Shown piece after piece: positions 1 to 8,181 of a DNA stretch of 37,137 nucleotides. The stretch is from Nitrospiraceae bacterium (lineage in GTDB: Bacteria; Nitrospirota; Thermodesulfovibrionia; Thermodesulfovibrionales; UBA6898). The DNA is taken from assembly GCA_020347665.1 (NCBI GenBank), contig CP070737.1, positions 318,278 through 355,414 on the forward strand. Direction: 5' to 3'. Below the pieces are notes generated by a model. The model saw nothing but the letters and a program-made list of their open reading frames with translations, did not search any database and was not told the DNA's origin. Numbering within the stretch: the first letter of the stretch is position 1; each line of letters opens with the position of its first letter. The position numbers were made by a program, and so were the translations under genes.

Positions 1-1979
1 ATCAACTGAATCTCATAGTCCCGGATGATGCCCTGCTGTTCTATGACCGCATTAAATTTCTTCAGGTTATCAGGATCTACATATATCTCATCGACATCCA
101 TGCCAAGCATTTCCTGCTGTGTGTATCCACAAAGATCCAGCATGGCCCTATTAATATCGAGAAATGTCCCGTCTCGTGTAGTAGTGAAAATTGGGACATT
201 TGATTCCTCGAAAAGAGAGCGGTATTTCCTTTCTTTTTCGAGTAGAGCTTCTTCCGCAATCCTGTTCTGAGTGATATCACGAGCGACGCCAAAGAAACTG
301 ACGAGAGTGCCTCGTTCGTCAACCTGCGGTACAACTCTGTCTTCAAACCATCGGTACTGACGAGAGATTTTGTGCCTGAGACGGTACGTCCGAATCAGTT
401 TTTTCCGGTCTTCAGGGACTCTTTTGGTGCCCTTTTCTATCCTTTCTCTGTCATCAGGATGCATGACGGACAGCCACAGTTCAGGATTATCAATAAATTC
501 TGAAGGACTGTAACCCAGGATATCCTTGATCTTGTTACTCACAAATCGCACACGGCCTTCCATCACGCCTTCTTTTATATCGACTGCGTAGACAATCTCG
601 TCAACATTCTGGAGAATGATCCGGTAATCCCGTTCTTTATCCCTGAGTTCCTCTGCCACCTTCTTCAGGTCCGATATATCCCTCGCAATAGTCCGTGTTC
701 TGATGATTTTTCCTTTTTTATCAAACTCAGCTGATATATGCAAACTCGCAGGAAATTTTGTTCCATTTCTGCGAACAAATTCCCGTTCGACTGTGACTTC
801 TTTTCTCTTTCGATTCAAGCGGAAAAAATCCTTCTGAAACAGTTGCCGAGATCGTTCGGTAAAGAAATCAGTCAGGGGTCTGCCGATAATCTCTGCTTTT
901 TTATACCCCAGCATCCGTGCCTCTGTCTCATTACAGTCCACTATGATGCCTTCAGAATTCAGGGAATGATACATATCAGGAGCATTGTCATAGAAATCAC
1001 GATATTTTGTTTCTGATGTCTTGAGACGTTCCTCAGCCTTCTTCATGGCTGAAATTTCGGTCACTATGCCGAGGATCGCGCGTCTGCCGTCATAGTCAAT
1101 CAACCGGGTATTAATTACCGTATCAATTCTTTTGCCGCTTTTTGTAACGCAGGCATATTCATGGGGAGGAATATTCTTGCCAGCCATATGTTTTTTAAAA
1201 TTCTTTTGAACAAGGGCCCTGAATTCAGGAGCAATCAGGACCAAAAAATCAAATTCAGGGGAATAAAATTCGTCTCTGGAGTATCCCATGGTCTTGATGC
1301 ACTGGCTATTTACATAAACAGTCTTTCCCCCTTGATTAATAAAGATCATGTTCGGTAACTGATCAGCAAGGGATTGAAATTGCCTTTCGGTTTCATCTAA
1401 TGCATCTTGAGCACGCTTGAGATCCGTAATATCAATATTGATGCCGACTATCCCGTCTACTGTGTTGTTACGCCTGACAGGAGCAATGATATTATAGAAA
1501 TCCCGTTTCTTCCCTTTTACGGAAAACGAGACCTCTTCCCTTATGGTTTCCCCTGAATAAGCTCGGCGGTTGTTGCGTTTCCATAATTTAAGCGTGGCTT
1601 TGTTACGCATAATGTCTTCAGGGCGTTTTCCGATAAAACTGCCCCATTTTTTTCTGCATTGGGCATTTTGCATGCTGTAACGCCCCTTATTATCTAGGGC
1701 AAAAAGGTCAAATGGCAGGTTGTCAAGAAAAGGAAAGAGTTCGCTTTTATGGATAGAGTGCGCGGCCCGGAGACTGGGAGCTGTATTTGATGTACGCAGT
1801 TTTTTAATTTCTCTCCGAAGACTGTTTAGCTCCTTTATGAGCTCCTGTTTTGTCCGGGCCATGTCATTCTGGCCGGCTTTCCTGCCTGGCCCGGCCTCCG
1901 GGCGGGCACTGGAAGGGCTTTTAGTCCTGTTCCTGGTTCTCGGTTTTGTTGTGGTTTTTTTTCTGCCTGTTGTTTTCAT
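1..1979 (-). CDS. Multi-PAS sensor protein, probably a histidine kinase (C-terminus outside the window)
   Basis: The frame is open from ATG at 1979 to the left edge, giving about 659 residues without a stop, so the gene is cut by the window. Residues 1-35 are a Lys/Arg/Thr-rich low-complexity tail, followed by a short coiled-coil-like stretch (QELIKELNSLRREIKKL). About five PAS modules follow, at roughly 88-185, 198-316, 322-436, 451-571 and 583 to the edge. Most end in the typical PAC signature (GIVGINIDITD, GVARDITQN). The modules presumably sense redox state or a small ligand and feed a kinase, but no H-box or ATPase domain lies in the visible part, so the output domain is unknown. No membrane segment is seen, which suggests a cytoplasmic sensor. 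A second PAS-rich kinase lies at 21914-25291. Confidence 0.85.
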   Translation of the reverse strand, partial: MKTTGRKKTTTKPRTRNRTKSPSSARPEAGPGRKAGQNDMARTKQELIKELNSLRREIKKLRTSNTAPSLRAAHSIHKSELFPFLDNLPFDLFALDNKGRYSMQNAQCRKKWGSFIGKRPEDIMRNKATLKLWKRNNRRAYSGETIREEVSFSVKGKKRDFYNIIAPVRRNNTVDGIVGINIDITDLKRAQDALDETERQFQSLADQLPNMIFINQGGKTVYVNSQCIKTMGYSRDEFYSPEFDFLVLIAPEFRALVQKNFKKHMAGKNIPPHEYACVTKSGKRIDTVINTRLIDYDGRRAILGIVTEISAMKKAEERLKTSETKYRDFYDNAPDMYHSLNSEGIIVDCNETEARMLGYKKAEIIGRPLTDFFTERSRQLFQKDFFRLNRKRKEVTVEREFVRRNGTKFPASLHISAEFDKKGKIIRTRTIARDISDLKKVAEELRDKERDYRIILQNVDEIVYAVDIKEGVMEGRVRFVSNKIKDILGYSPSEFIDNPELWLSVMHPDDRERIEKGTKRVPEDRKKLIRTYRLRHKISRQYRWFEDRVVPQVDERGTLVSFFGVARDITQNRIAEEALLEKERKYRSLFEESNVPIFTTTRDGTFLDINRAMLDLCGYTQQEMLGMDVDEIYVDPDNLKKFNAVIEQQGIIRDYEIQL

Positions 1980-2182
1980 CGTTCACGCTACCTGAGCGAA
2001 TGACACGCCGTATATCTACTCTTGTCTCTCCGTACTATCTCCCGTACCTCTATGAGAACCCGGTACACCATTACGCAAACAAATAGTATATTAGATTAAT
2101 TCTTCTTGAATATCAATCGGTTTTCTCGGAAACCTGCAAAAATACCTTTAATATTGGGATATTTCAAAAGATCAGGATCAGC

Positions 2183-2611
2183 TTATAACAGTATTCCTAA
2201 GCCAAGAATCACCTGAATGAGATAAAGGGCGATGATAACCATGACAATACTGAAGTGTAGGGTCCTCCAGCCCGATGCAGAACCCCTAATTTTTTTCGAG
2301 ATAATAAGCGTTATGATTAACAGTATAGCGATGATCGCTCCGACAGTATAATGAAGGGGATACTCGAGGAAGTGTTTATGTTCGAGATAAACAAGTGTCT
2401 TTCCGGCAAGAAATCCCATGACGCCCAGGACAACCAGATAGGGGCCCATTTTCCTGTGTCTCCTGATACGCTTCTGGTCAGGGGTTCCTGCTGTTCTTTT
2501 CTTTCGTATACCCAGGCCGAGGAATCCCTGGTAGAGAAATCCGATTACAACCATGATATTAAACGAACCGTGGACCAGCCTCAGGATCGCGAATGTTGGT
2601 TTATCAATCAT
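2183..2611 (-). CDS. Four-helix membrane protein, b-type-cytochrome-like (DUF4079-like)
   Basis: A 142-residue protein with four hydrophobic helices. Histidines sit in or beside the helices: HGSFNIM near residue 14, HRKMGP near 52, PLHYTVG near 86 and LHFSIVM near 119. This spacing fits a small b561/DUF4079-type heme membrane protein that would pass electrons at the cytoplasmic membrane; heme binding is inferred, not shown. It starts 14 bp after the stop of the oxidoreductase beta subunit on the same strand, so it is probably the last gene of that operon. No good ribosome-binding site precedes the ATG. The family name is given from memory of the pattern and is moderately sure. Confidence 0.6.
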   Translation of the reverse strand: MIDKPTFAILRLVHGSFNIMVVIGFLYQGFLGLGIRKKRTAGTPDQKRIRRHRKMGPYLVVLGVMGFLAGKTLVYLEHKHFLEYPLHYTVGAIIAILLIITLIISKKIRGSASGWRTLHFSIVMVIIALYLIQVILGLGILL

Positions 2612-2625
2612 GAACGTATATGGTA

Positions 2626-3477
2626 CTAAAAAAATTCTTTTTCGATAGCAGGTATTTTCGAAACATCAAAGGACTGCCTCACAAGGGGGGTATCCGCTAT
2701 AATCGGGATCCGTTCCTCATACACAGGACGATTGTTTCTGTATAGTATGCCAAGAGGGATCCTGTCACCCCATTCAAGTGACCGCTCAAAGGCCTCTATC
2801 CTGTTTTCCGGGTTATATTCAGCCTCAAGCGGGTAGACCCTCTGCTTGTACCATTCATACGTATTTATTTTATTGAATGTGACACAGGGCTGGAGAATAT
2901 CAACAAGTGAAAAACCCCTGTGTTGGACTGCTGTTTTCATGAGTTCCTTAAGATGCACCCCCTCACCCGTAAATCCCCGGGCAACAAAACTGCAGTCCAG
3001 AGCTATAGCCAGTGCAATGGGATTCAACTGCTCGGAAAAAACCCCCAGAGGCTGGTTTTTTGTCTTTATTCCCTCCATGCTCGTCGGCGATGCCTGTCCT
3101 TTGGTAAGCCCGTATATCTGATTGTCATGGACAAAGAGGGAAATATTGATATTTCTTCTCATTGCATGCACCAGGTGATTCCCTCCCTCGCCATAGCAGT
3201 CCCCGTCGCCTGTTGTAACAATAACAGGCATGTCGTGATTCGCCAGCCGTATCCCGGTCGCAACAGGCAGGGCTCTTCCGTGCAGACCGTTAAAGGTATT
3301 GCAGCGGGTATAATGGGGCAATTTCGCAGCCTGTCCAATACCTGACACAATGGTAATGGCGTGGGGTTCAAGACCAACGACTACCAATGCATCCTTCAGG
3401 GTCTTGAGGATACTGAAATTACCGCACCCCGGACACCACGCCGGTACCTGCCCTTTATAATCCTCGAGTCTGCTCAT
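2626..3477 (-). CDS. korB: 2-oxoacid:ferredoxin oxidoreductase, beta (TPP-binding) subunit
   Basis: A 283-residue protein of normal length for the beta subunit of the KorAB-type enzymes that oxidatively decarboxylate a 2-oxoacid to acyl-CoA and reduce ferredoxin. CPGCG (C15, C18) at the N-terminus and the thiamine diphosphate/Mg site GDGDCYGEGGNH near residues 90-101 are present. The ATG is preceded by AGGAG and overlaps the end of the alpha-subunit gene by 23 bp, implying translational coupling and 1:1 synthesis. Whether the substrate is 2-oxoglutarate or another 2-oxoacid cannot be told from sequence alone. No separate ferredoxin-like delta subunit gene adjoins it, as is common for the two-gene bacterial type. 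Confidence 0.9.
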   Translation of the reverse strand: MSRLEDYKGQVPAWCPGCGNFSILKTLKDALVVVGLEPHAITIVSGIGQAAKLPHYTRCNTFNGLHGRALPVATGIRLANHDMPVIVTTGDGDCYGEGGNHLVHAMRRNINISLFVHDNQIYGLTKGQASPTSMEGIKTKNQPLGVFSEQLNPIALAIALDCSFVARGFTGEGVHLKELMKTAVQHRGFSLVDILQPCVTFNKINTYEWYKQRVYPLEAEYNPENRIEAFERSLEWGDRIPLGILYRNNRPVYEERIPIIADTPLVRQSFDVSKIPAIEKEFF

Positions 3478-5179
3478 GAAGTGCTCCTGTTAGCTCTTCA
3501 AGTAAAAACGGTCTTCCGTCATATTTAAGAATCTGTGCACTGAACGTAAATCCGGCCTCGGCTTTTATAAGCCGCGCGAACTGCCCTGTTGCATTATTTT
3601 CTACACAGAATGTCTTTTTCGCCCTGGTTAACAGATCAAGATAATCAAACGAATCCCGTACCGGCAGCGGGTACACCTCACTGAAATGAAGCATGGCAAT
3701 CTTTCTGTCGAGGGATAGTACGTCTACGGCCTCTTTCAGGATCCCGTATTGCGACCCCCATCCTGCAATTATGACATCGGCTTCTGTGTCTCCATAGAGG
3801 GTAGGCGGTTCGATCTCCTGCTGAATGGCTGGAAGCTTTTTAAAAACCCTTTTATCGACCATCCTGTTTCTCGTCGCTCCATCTTCGATGATATGCCCTT
3901 CTTCGTCATGCTCATCACTGTCAGTTACCACAAGGTGTTCAGCATCACCGGGGATGCCTAACGGAGTTACCCCGCTGTCAGTAAACGCATATCTTTTGTA
4001 TTCCGCCAGATCTTTAAAGGCATCGCCCCGCAGTCGGTAATCATCCTGTTTCAGAATGCCATAATCAAATCCATTATAGGTCCATTGCGAATCCGCGAGA
4101 TACTGGTCAGTGAGTATAACGGCAGGAATCTGATACTTTTCAGCAAGGTCAAATGCCTTGTTCGTCAGATAAAAGGCCTGTTCAGGCGTTCCCGGTGCAA
4201 AGATAACCCGTGGGAATTCCCCGTGGCCGGCATGCAGTGTGAGGAGCAGTTCACCCTGCTCTGTCCTCGTCGGCAACCCGGTCGCCGGGCCCGGCCTCAT
4301 GGCAAGCGCGATAACAACAGGTATTTCTGTTATTGCTGCGAGTGAAAGCCCTTCGATCATGAGAGCGAATCCCCCGCCTGACGTGCCGGTCATTGCCCTC
4401 GCTCCTGCAAATGAAGCGCCCAACGCCATATTAATAGCGGCAATTTCATCCTCCGCCTGCTCAACGAGAATTCCGTATTCTTTTTCTTTGCCGGCAATAT
4501 AATTCATGATGCCGGTCGACGGTGTCATCGGATAGGCAGAGTAAAACCTGCACCCTGACGCCACAGCACCAAAACCGATGGCATCATTTCCCGTGATAAG
4601 CATCTTTGATTCTCCTTTTGAAGCAGCGGAAAAGGAGCATTGAACGCATTCTTTTACAGCAAAAGCATGTCCTTGCCGTGCCGTTGCTATATTCGCATCT
4701 ATTACCTGTTTGCCCTTCTTCTTGAATGTACTTTTTATGATATTCAGAAGAATGTCCAGATCCATTCCGAGCATGCCGAGTACCGCACCGACAGCAACGG
4801 TATTTGCCATGATTTTATTGCCGCCTTTTTCAAGAGCGAGATCAACGAAGGGCACATCAAGAAAATACGGCTTATCATGCTTCTCATGTAACGCAGATGC
4901 ATCATAGACTATCTGTCCTGTGTCTGAAAGTTCTTTTTCGTGGTACGTTATGCTCTCCTTATCCATGGCAACAAGGATATCAACCACCCGGCGTGATGAC
5001 ATTACGGGCTGGTCTGAAATCCTTATTTGAAAAAAATTGTGGCCACCCCTTACGCGCGATTCATAATCCTGATGAGTAAAGACATGATACCCTGAACGTG
5101 AAAATACCTTTGACAGGGTATCACCTATGGTCTGAATACCCTGACCGGCTTCACCGCCTATCTTTATGGTATAGTCCAA
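3455..5179 (-). CDS. korA: 2-oxoacid:acceptor oxidoreductase, fused gamma-alpha subunit
   Basis: A 574-residue fusion. Residues 1 to about 185 are the gamma domain (IKIGGEAGQGIQTIGD at the start). Residues from about 193 are the alpha pyrimidine-binding domain, with SGCRFYSAYPMTPSTGI, EDEIAAINMALGASFAGARAMTGTSGGG and EQGELLLTLHAGHGEFPR, all typical of the family. It pairs with the overlapping beta gene to make a CoA-acylating, ferredoxin-reducing enzyme of central anaerobic metabolism. The best start is a TTG at 5179 preceded by AGGA with good spacing, and translation from it begins directly with the gamma-domain strand. The fused order gamma-alpha is the usual bacterial KorA arrangement. Confidence 0.9.
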   Translation of the reverse strand: MDYTIKIGGEAGQGIQTIGDTLSKVFSRSGYHVFTHQDYESRVRGGHNFFQIRISDQPVMSSRRVVDILVAMDKESITYHEKELSDTGQIVYDASALHEKHDKPYFLDVPFVDLALEKGGNKIMANTVAVGAVLGMLGMDLDILLNIIKSTFKKKGKQVIDANIATARQGHAFAVKECVQCSFSAASKGESKMLITGNDAIGFGAVASGCRFYSAYPMTPSTGIMNYIAGKEKEYGILVEQAEDEIAAINMALGASFAGARAMTGTSGGGFALMIEGLSLAAITEIPVVIALAMRPGPATGLPTRTEQGELLLTLHAGHGEFPRVIFAPGTPEQAFYLTNKAFDLAEKYQIPAVILTDQYLADSQWTYNGFDYGILKQDDYRLRGDAFKDLAEYKRYAFTDSGVTPLGIPGDAEHLVVTDSDEHDEEGHIIEDGATRNRMVDKRVFKKLPAIQQEIEPPTLYGDTEADVIIAGWGSQYGILKEAVDVLSLDRKIAMLHFSEVYPLPVRDSFDYLDLLTRAKKTFCVENNATGQFARLIKAEAGFTFSAQILKYDGRPFLLEELTGALHEQTRGL

Positions 5180-5261
5180 ATCTGTCCTGCCTTCATTCCT
5201 GGTGCGTGTCCATTATATCCCTCTTTATGGGATTACGTAATATGATGTAGATTCTCTTTTT

Positions 5262-5594
5262 TTAATGGTCGTGTTGTTTACTGTGTCCCCCGGCAATCAG
5301 GTAAACAGCATCTCCTGTTCCACTATTTTCCATGAGCAGTGAATTGTTTCCCCTGAGATGAAAGGCCTGACCGGGTTTGAGCACGAATGGGGCACTCTCT
5401 CCGCGAAGCACCACCTCACCACTGACCAGACAGAATATTTCTTCATGGCCGTCGCCAGGTTTTACGATTCTCTCTTTTTCTTTCTCTTTCAATATTCCGT
5501 AAACAAGATAGCACGCATGGGTTTTGAGTACCGCAGACCCGAGTATATATTCCCCCTGCTCTTCAGCAAAATCCCTGACATTGTAAATATGCAT
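5262..5594 (-). CDS. Small single-domain cupin protein
   Basis: A 110-residue one-domain cupin. The central part shows the cupin pattern: motif 1 region GDGHEEIFCLVSGEVVLRGE, then the turn FVLKPGQAFHLRGNNSLLMEN of motif 2. Only part of the usual His/Glu metal set is present (GHEEIF, FHLRG), so a bound metal is possible but not certain. The tail GGHSKQHDH is His-rich and could bind a metal. AAGGGG precedes the ATG. It follows the Cys-rich gene by 16 bp on the same strand and probably shares its divergent promoter, which places it in the radical SAM/peptide neighbourhood, possibly as an accessory or sensor protein. Confidence 0.7.
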   Translation of the reverse strand: MHIYNVRDFAEEQGEYILGSAVLKTHACYLVYGILKEKEKERIVKPGDGHEEIFCLVSGEVVLRGESAPFVLKPGQAFHLRGNNSLLMENSGTGDAVYLIAGGHSKQHDH

Positions 5595-5610
5595 AGCCCC
5601 TTTTTACAGT

Positions 5611-5964
5611 TTATAGCAGTTGCCTGATATCGTCAATATTGACAGTCTTTTTTTCCATAAATTGCATGAGCAGCAGAAACCCGCCGCACGGCCGGGCGCC
5701 TTCCAACCGGTCGGCGAAGTCGCAGTCTTCGGCAGAAAATGAACAGACAGGACAGAGCGATGACGCGAGTCTGGCAGCACTATCTGACAGAAGTTGTCGT
5801 GCCTGATCAGACTCGTCAGGTTTCTCGAACGGGATAGTGACCATATTCCGCATCATTTGTTTGACTACGATAAATCCCTTGCAGGCAAGCTCTTCGTCTT
5901 TTCCCGGCTTATAATACGAGCACCATGTTCCGCAGAGGTTCTGAATTAAATCGTTGTCGCTCAT
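5611..5964 (-). CDS. Cys-rich conserved hypothetical protein
   Basis: A 117-residue soluble protein with seven cysteines in two clusters. They are CGTWC plus a third Cys (LACKGF) at the N-terminus, and CPVCSFSAEDC plus PCGG in the middle (roughly residues 69-95). Such spacing suggests a Zn or Fe-S site; the protein family is not recognised. The start was set at MSDND (5964) rather than the longer in-frame start, because the extension would run through the divergent promoter region and a TATGAT box lies six bases before this ATG. It is transcribed away from the radical SAM gene, and the shared control region suggests a linked role, perhaps as partner or electron donor. That role is inference. 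Confidence 0.6.
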   Translation of the reverse strand: MSDNDLIQNLCGTWCSYYKPGKDEELACKGFIVVKQMMRNMVTIPFEKPDESDQARQLLSDSAARLASSLCPVCSFSAEDCDFADRLEGARPCGGFLLLMQFMEKKTVNIDDIRQLL

Positions 5965-6016
5965 TATAAAATCATAACAGAATGATAACTGAAATGTTAT
6001 CATTTATAATAACACT
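5965..6016. promoter_or_regulatory. Divergent promoter region with 9-bp perfect dyad and apparently leaderless starts
   Basis: Only 52 bp separate two divergent start codons. The inverted repeat AATGATAAC-N6-GTTATCATT spans 5981-6004, and a further half-site (ATCATAAC) begins at 5971. On the plus strand TATAAT (6005-6010) is six bases before the ATG at 6017. On the minus strand TATGAT (complement of 5971-5976) is six bases before the ATG at 5964. Both mRNAs would therefore begin at or next to the start codon. The dyad lies over the plus-strand -35 region, so a repressor bound there could control both directions. The regulator is unknown. Confidence 0.55.
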
Positions 6017-7150
6017 ATGCACTACTTTCTCTCTGGATCGGCTGCCCTGAAATGGCTGGAAAAACCCTATGTTTTTCATTTAAAAAAAGATGATTTATAC
6101 GAACTCGATCAGGATTCATTTTCGTTTCTCAGAGCATGCGCTGCTCCTCAGGGGTGTGCCGCACATGATATGGATTTTCTGGATTACTGTGTAAAAGAGA
6201 ACATTATTACAAAGGAAAAGCCTTCGCTGAAACGTCCTTCGCTCATACCGTCCCCTGTGCCATCACTCCGCTATCTTGAACTCCAGATCACTGACAGGTG
6301 CAATCTGAGCTGCAGGCACTGCTATATCAGGGATAAGTGTCATCACGAGCTATCAGTGCAACAGGTTCGCAGAGTCCTCAACGAGTTGGAAGAATTGCAG
6401 GGACTTCGTGTCCTCATAACCGGTGGTGAGCCGTTTCTTCACAGTGATTTTTCTGCAATCAACAGTATGCTGCCAGACTTTTGGATCCGAAAGGTATTGT
6501 TTACCAACGGCCTCATGGTATCAGAAGAAAAATTAAGAGGACTGAATGTCGATGAAATACAGTTCAGCATCGACGGTATGGAGCGCGCCCATGATCTGCT
6601 CAGGGGAAAAGGCACATTCAGGAGGGTACTGGATGCACTGAAATTGTCCCGTGATCACGGATTTCACGTGTCGGTAGCCACAATGGTTCATTCGGAAAAT
6701 CTCAACGATTTTGATGTCATGGATGAATTGTTCAAAGAGATCGGAGTGAGGGAATGGGCAGTTGACATTCCCTGTATGACAGGAAAATCAGCTGAGGAAA
6801 AGCATCTCTGGGTAACGCCCGAGCAGGGAGGCCTCTATCTCGGTTACGGATTCGGAGAAGGTCTGCACACGGGTGCGTCAGGTTTTGGCTGCGGACTTCA
6901 TCTCATGGCCGTATTGGCAGACAGCAGAGCCGCGAAATGTACATTCTACAGTGACCGTACAGTCGGTACCATAGAGGATGGATTGCGTCTGTGCTGGGAG
7001 CGTATCAGACCGATAACCCTTTCTGATCTTGATTGCGATTGCGAACATATTGATGTATGTAGGGGTGGGTGCAGGTTTCGTGCAGAGCTTCTTGGTAATG
7101 CCCTCGGCAGAGATCTCTACAAATGCCGGCAGTATGGTATAATGGTATAA
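6017..7150 (+). CDS. Radical SAM/SPASM peptide maturase, geopeptide-maturase-like
   Basis: A 377-residue enzyme. The radical SAM cluster motif is CNLSCRHC (C95, C99, C102), followed by the SAM-binding strand VLITGGEPFL and SIDGMERAHDLLRGKGTF. The C-terminal third has a SPASM-like cysteine set (CGLHL, AKCTFY, DCDCEHIDVCRGGC, YKC) for auxiliary Fe-S clusters. The N-terminal 80 residues look like a peptide-engaging RRE/PqqD-type region (LSGSAALKWLE... LYELDQDSFSFLRAC). Such enzymes modify ribosomal peptides, often at Cys. A 20-codon Lys/Cys peptide gene follows 54 bp downstream before a strong terminator, which is the typical maturase-precursor layout. The name geopeptide maturase is recalled from Geobacter-type families and remains tentative; the radical SAM/SPASM assignment is firm. 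Confidence 0.85.
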   Translation: MHYFLSGSAALKWLEKPYVFHLKKDDLYELDQDSFSFLRACAAPQGCAAHDMDFLDYCVKENIITKEKPSLKRPSLIPSPVPSLRYLELQITDRCNLSCRHCYIRDKCHHELSVQQVRRVLNELEELQGLRVLITGGEPFLHSDFSAINSMLPDFWIRKVLFTNGLMVSEEKLRGLNVDEIQFSIDGMERAHDLLRGKGTFRRVLDALKLSRDHGFHVSVATMVHSENLNDFDVMDELFKEIGVREWAVDIPCMTGKSAEEKHLWVTPEQGGLYLGYGFGEGLHTGASGFGCGLHLMAVLADSRAAKCTFYSDRTVGTIEDGLRLCWERIRPITLSDLDCDCEHIDVCRGGCRFRAELLGNALGRDLYKCRQYGIMV

Positions 7151-7204
7151 CGAAAAAGAATATATCGGCATGAAGCCGGAATTACCCGGGAAAGGGGGCT
7201 GGAT

Positions 7205-7267
7205 ATGACCATTAAGAAGGTGGCAAAAAAGAAAGCAACAACCTGCAAGTGTAAGAGTTCCTGCTAG
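7205..7267 (+). CDS. Candidate RiPP precursor peptide, 20 residues, Lys-rich leader and Cys-rich tail
   Basis: A 20-codon reading frame that is easily missed. It starts at ATG 7205 with an AAGGGGG ribosome-binding site (7192-7198) at ideal spacing and stops at TAG 7265-7267. Residues 2-13 are basic (TIKKVAKKKATT) and the last seven are CKCKSSC, three cysteines with the final residue Cys. It sits between the radical SAM/SPASM gene and a clean intrinsic terminator, so it is the only small product of this transcript. The predicted role is substrate of the neighbouring maturase, with sulfur-to-carbon or other Cys-centred cross-links. This rests on position, a very good ribosome-binding site and the Cys-rich tail; no homology search supports it here. 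Confidence 0.65.
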   Translation: MTIKKVAKKKATTCKCKSSC

Positions 7268-7291
7268 AGCAGGATACCTTTAGATGTATTC

Positions 7292-7326
7292 AAAAAAGGC
7301 GGACAGAATATAAGTCCGCCTTTTTT
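7292..7326 (+). terminator. Intrinsic terminator after the radical SAM/peptide operon
   Basis: A perfect 7-bp stem, GGCGGAC (7298-7304) and GTCCGCC (7314-7320), is followed by six T (7321-7326). Six A before the stem extend the pairing and make it able to work in both directions. It ends the short operon 25 bp after the peptide stop codon. Confidence 0.85.
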
Positions 7327-7380
7327 CGCTTTGCGCTGATTACTTTTAACTCGGTATTACCTTTTGTGTTTTTTTGTTTA

Positions 7381-7515
7381 CTGTCTTTTTCGCTTTGCGC
7401 CTTGCGCTCTGCGATTTTTTCCTCCCCCTCACTCCTTCTTATTTTTTGCCTTTGCCTCAACCCGCCCTAGGCGGGCTGTCCTTGATCCTGAGCTTGCCGA
7501 AGGACTCCTTACTGC
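7381..7515. repeat. Low-complexity and palindromic intergenic repeats
   Basis: The 290-bp gap before the sigma factor holds no gene. It contains a CGCTTTGCGCcttgcgcTCTGCGATTT string, which recurs in a shorter form at about 27910-27950. Next is the palindrome CCCGCC-CTA-GGCGGG (7461-7475), which shares TCAACCCGCCC with a copy at 32737-32756. A REP-like unit GTCCTT...CTGAGCTTGCCGAAGGAC (7478-7505) follows, whose ends GTCCTT and AAGGAC pair. Strings of the type CTGAGCTTG(C/T)CGAAGGA are widespread bacterial intergenic repeats. No promoter for the sigma factor could be fixed. Confidence 0.55.
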
Positions 7516-7560
7516 ATAAATGTTACAATAACCATTCAGGGAACATTCAGCACCTGCGGC

Positions 7561-8181
7561 ATGTCTAAAGTAATGACCAGGACCGAAAAAGGGATAAGAG
7601 ATGATGACTATGAGCTGGTAACCTTGTCAAAATTGGGTGATGTTGATGCCTTTGAGGAGTTGGTGAGAAAACATCAGAAGAAGATGCTGAATATCGCCTA
7701 TAGAATGCTCGGGAACTATGAAGAGGCATGCGAAATCGTGCAGGATGCCTTTCTGTCGGCATATAAAAACATCAAGGGTTTTCAAGGCATATCACGTTTT
7801 TCCACCTGGCTGTACGCGATAGTCATGAACCTTTCAAAAAACCGGCTGAAGCAGATACATGTTCGGAGCAGATTTGAACTGTTTTCGATCAATAATCCTG
7901 TTGCTACAGACACAGGCACACTTGCTATTGAGCCCTCGTCACATAATCCCACGGCCCTAGAACTGCTCGAAAAGAAAGACGTGCAGAAAGGTATCCAGGA
8001 ATGCATCAATAGACTCAACGAGGAATTCAGATCTGTGCTCGTCCTGAGAGATATTCAGGGGTTTTCATATGGCGAAATCAGTGATATGCTCGGGATAGCG
8101 TCGGGCACGGTTAAATCAAGGCTTTTCAGGGCACGGGATGCCATGAAAACATGTCTTAAAAAAACATTGGGAGAACTCTAA
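7561..8181 (+). CDS. ECF-type RNA polymerase sigma factor (sigma-70 family)
   Basis: A 206-residue sigma factor with only regions 2 and 4. Region 2 spans about residues 27-100 (DAFEELVRKHQKKMLNIAYRMLG...EEACEIVQDAFLSAYKNIKGF...FSTWLYAIVMN). Region 4 spans about 140-200 (LNEEFRSVLVLRDIQGFSYGEISDMLGIASGTVKSRLFRAR). It directs transcription of an envelope- or stress-response regulon. The stop codon is immediately followed by the start of a zinc-finger anti-sigma factor, the usual sigma/anti-sigma pair, so its activity is probably held at the membrane. ATG 7573 is an alternative start four codons later. Confidence 0.92.
   Translation: MSKVMTRTEKGIRDDDYELVTLSKLGDVDAFEELVRKHQKKMLNIAYRMLGNYEEACEIVQDAFLSAYKNIKGFQGISRFSTWLYAIVMNLSKNRLKQIHVRSRFELFSINNPVATDTGTLAIEPSSHNPTALELLEKKDVQKGIQECINRLNEEFRSVLVLRDIQGFSYGEISDMLGIASGTVKSRLFRARDAMKTCLKKTLGEL

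Noticed and set aside
2920..3345. Plus-strand frame of about 140 codons
   Set aside because: It lies wholly inside the well-supported beta-subunit gene on the other strand and reads as Cys/Arg-rich non-protein-like sequence.
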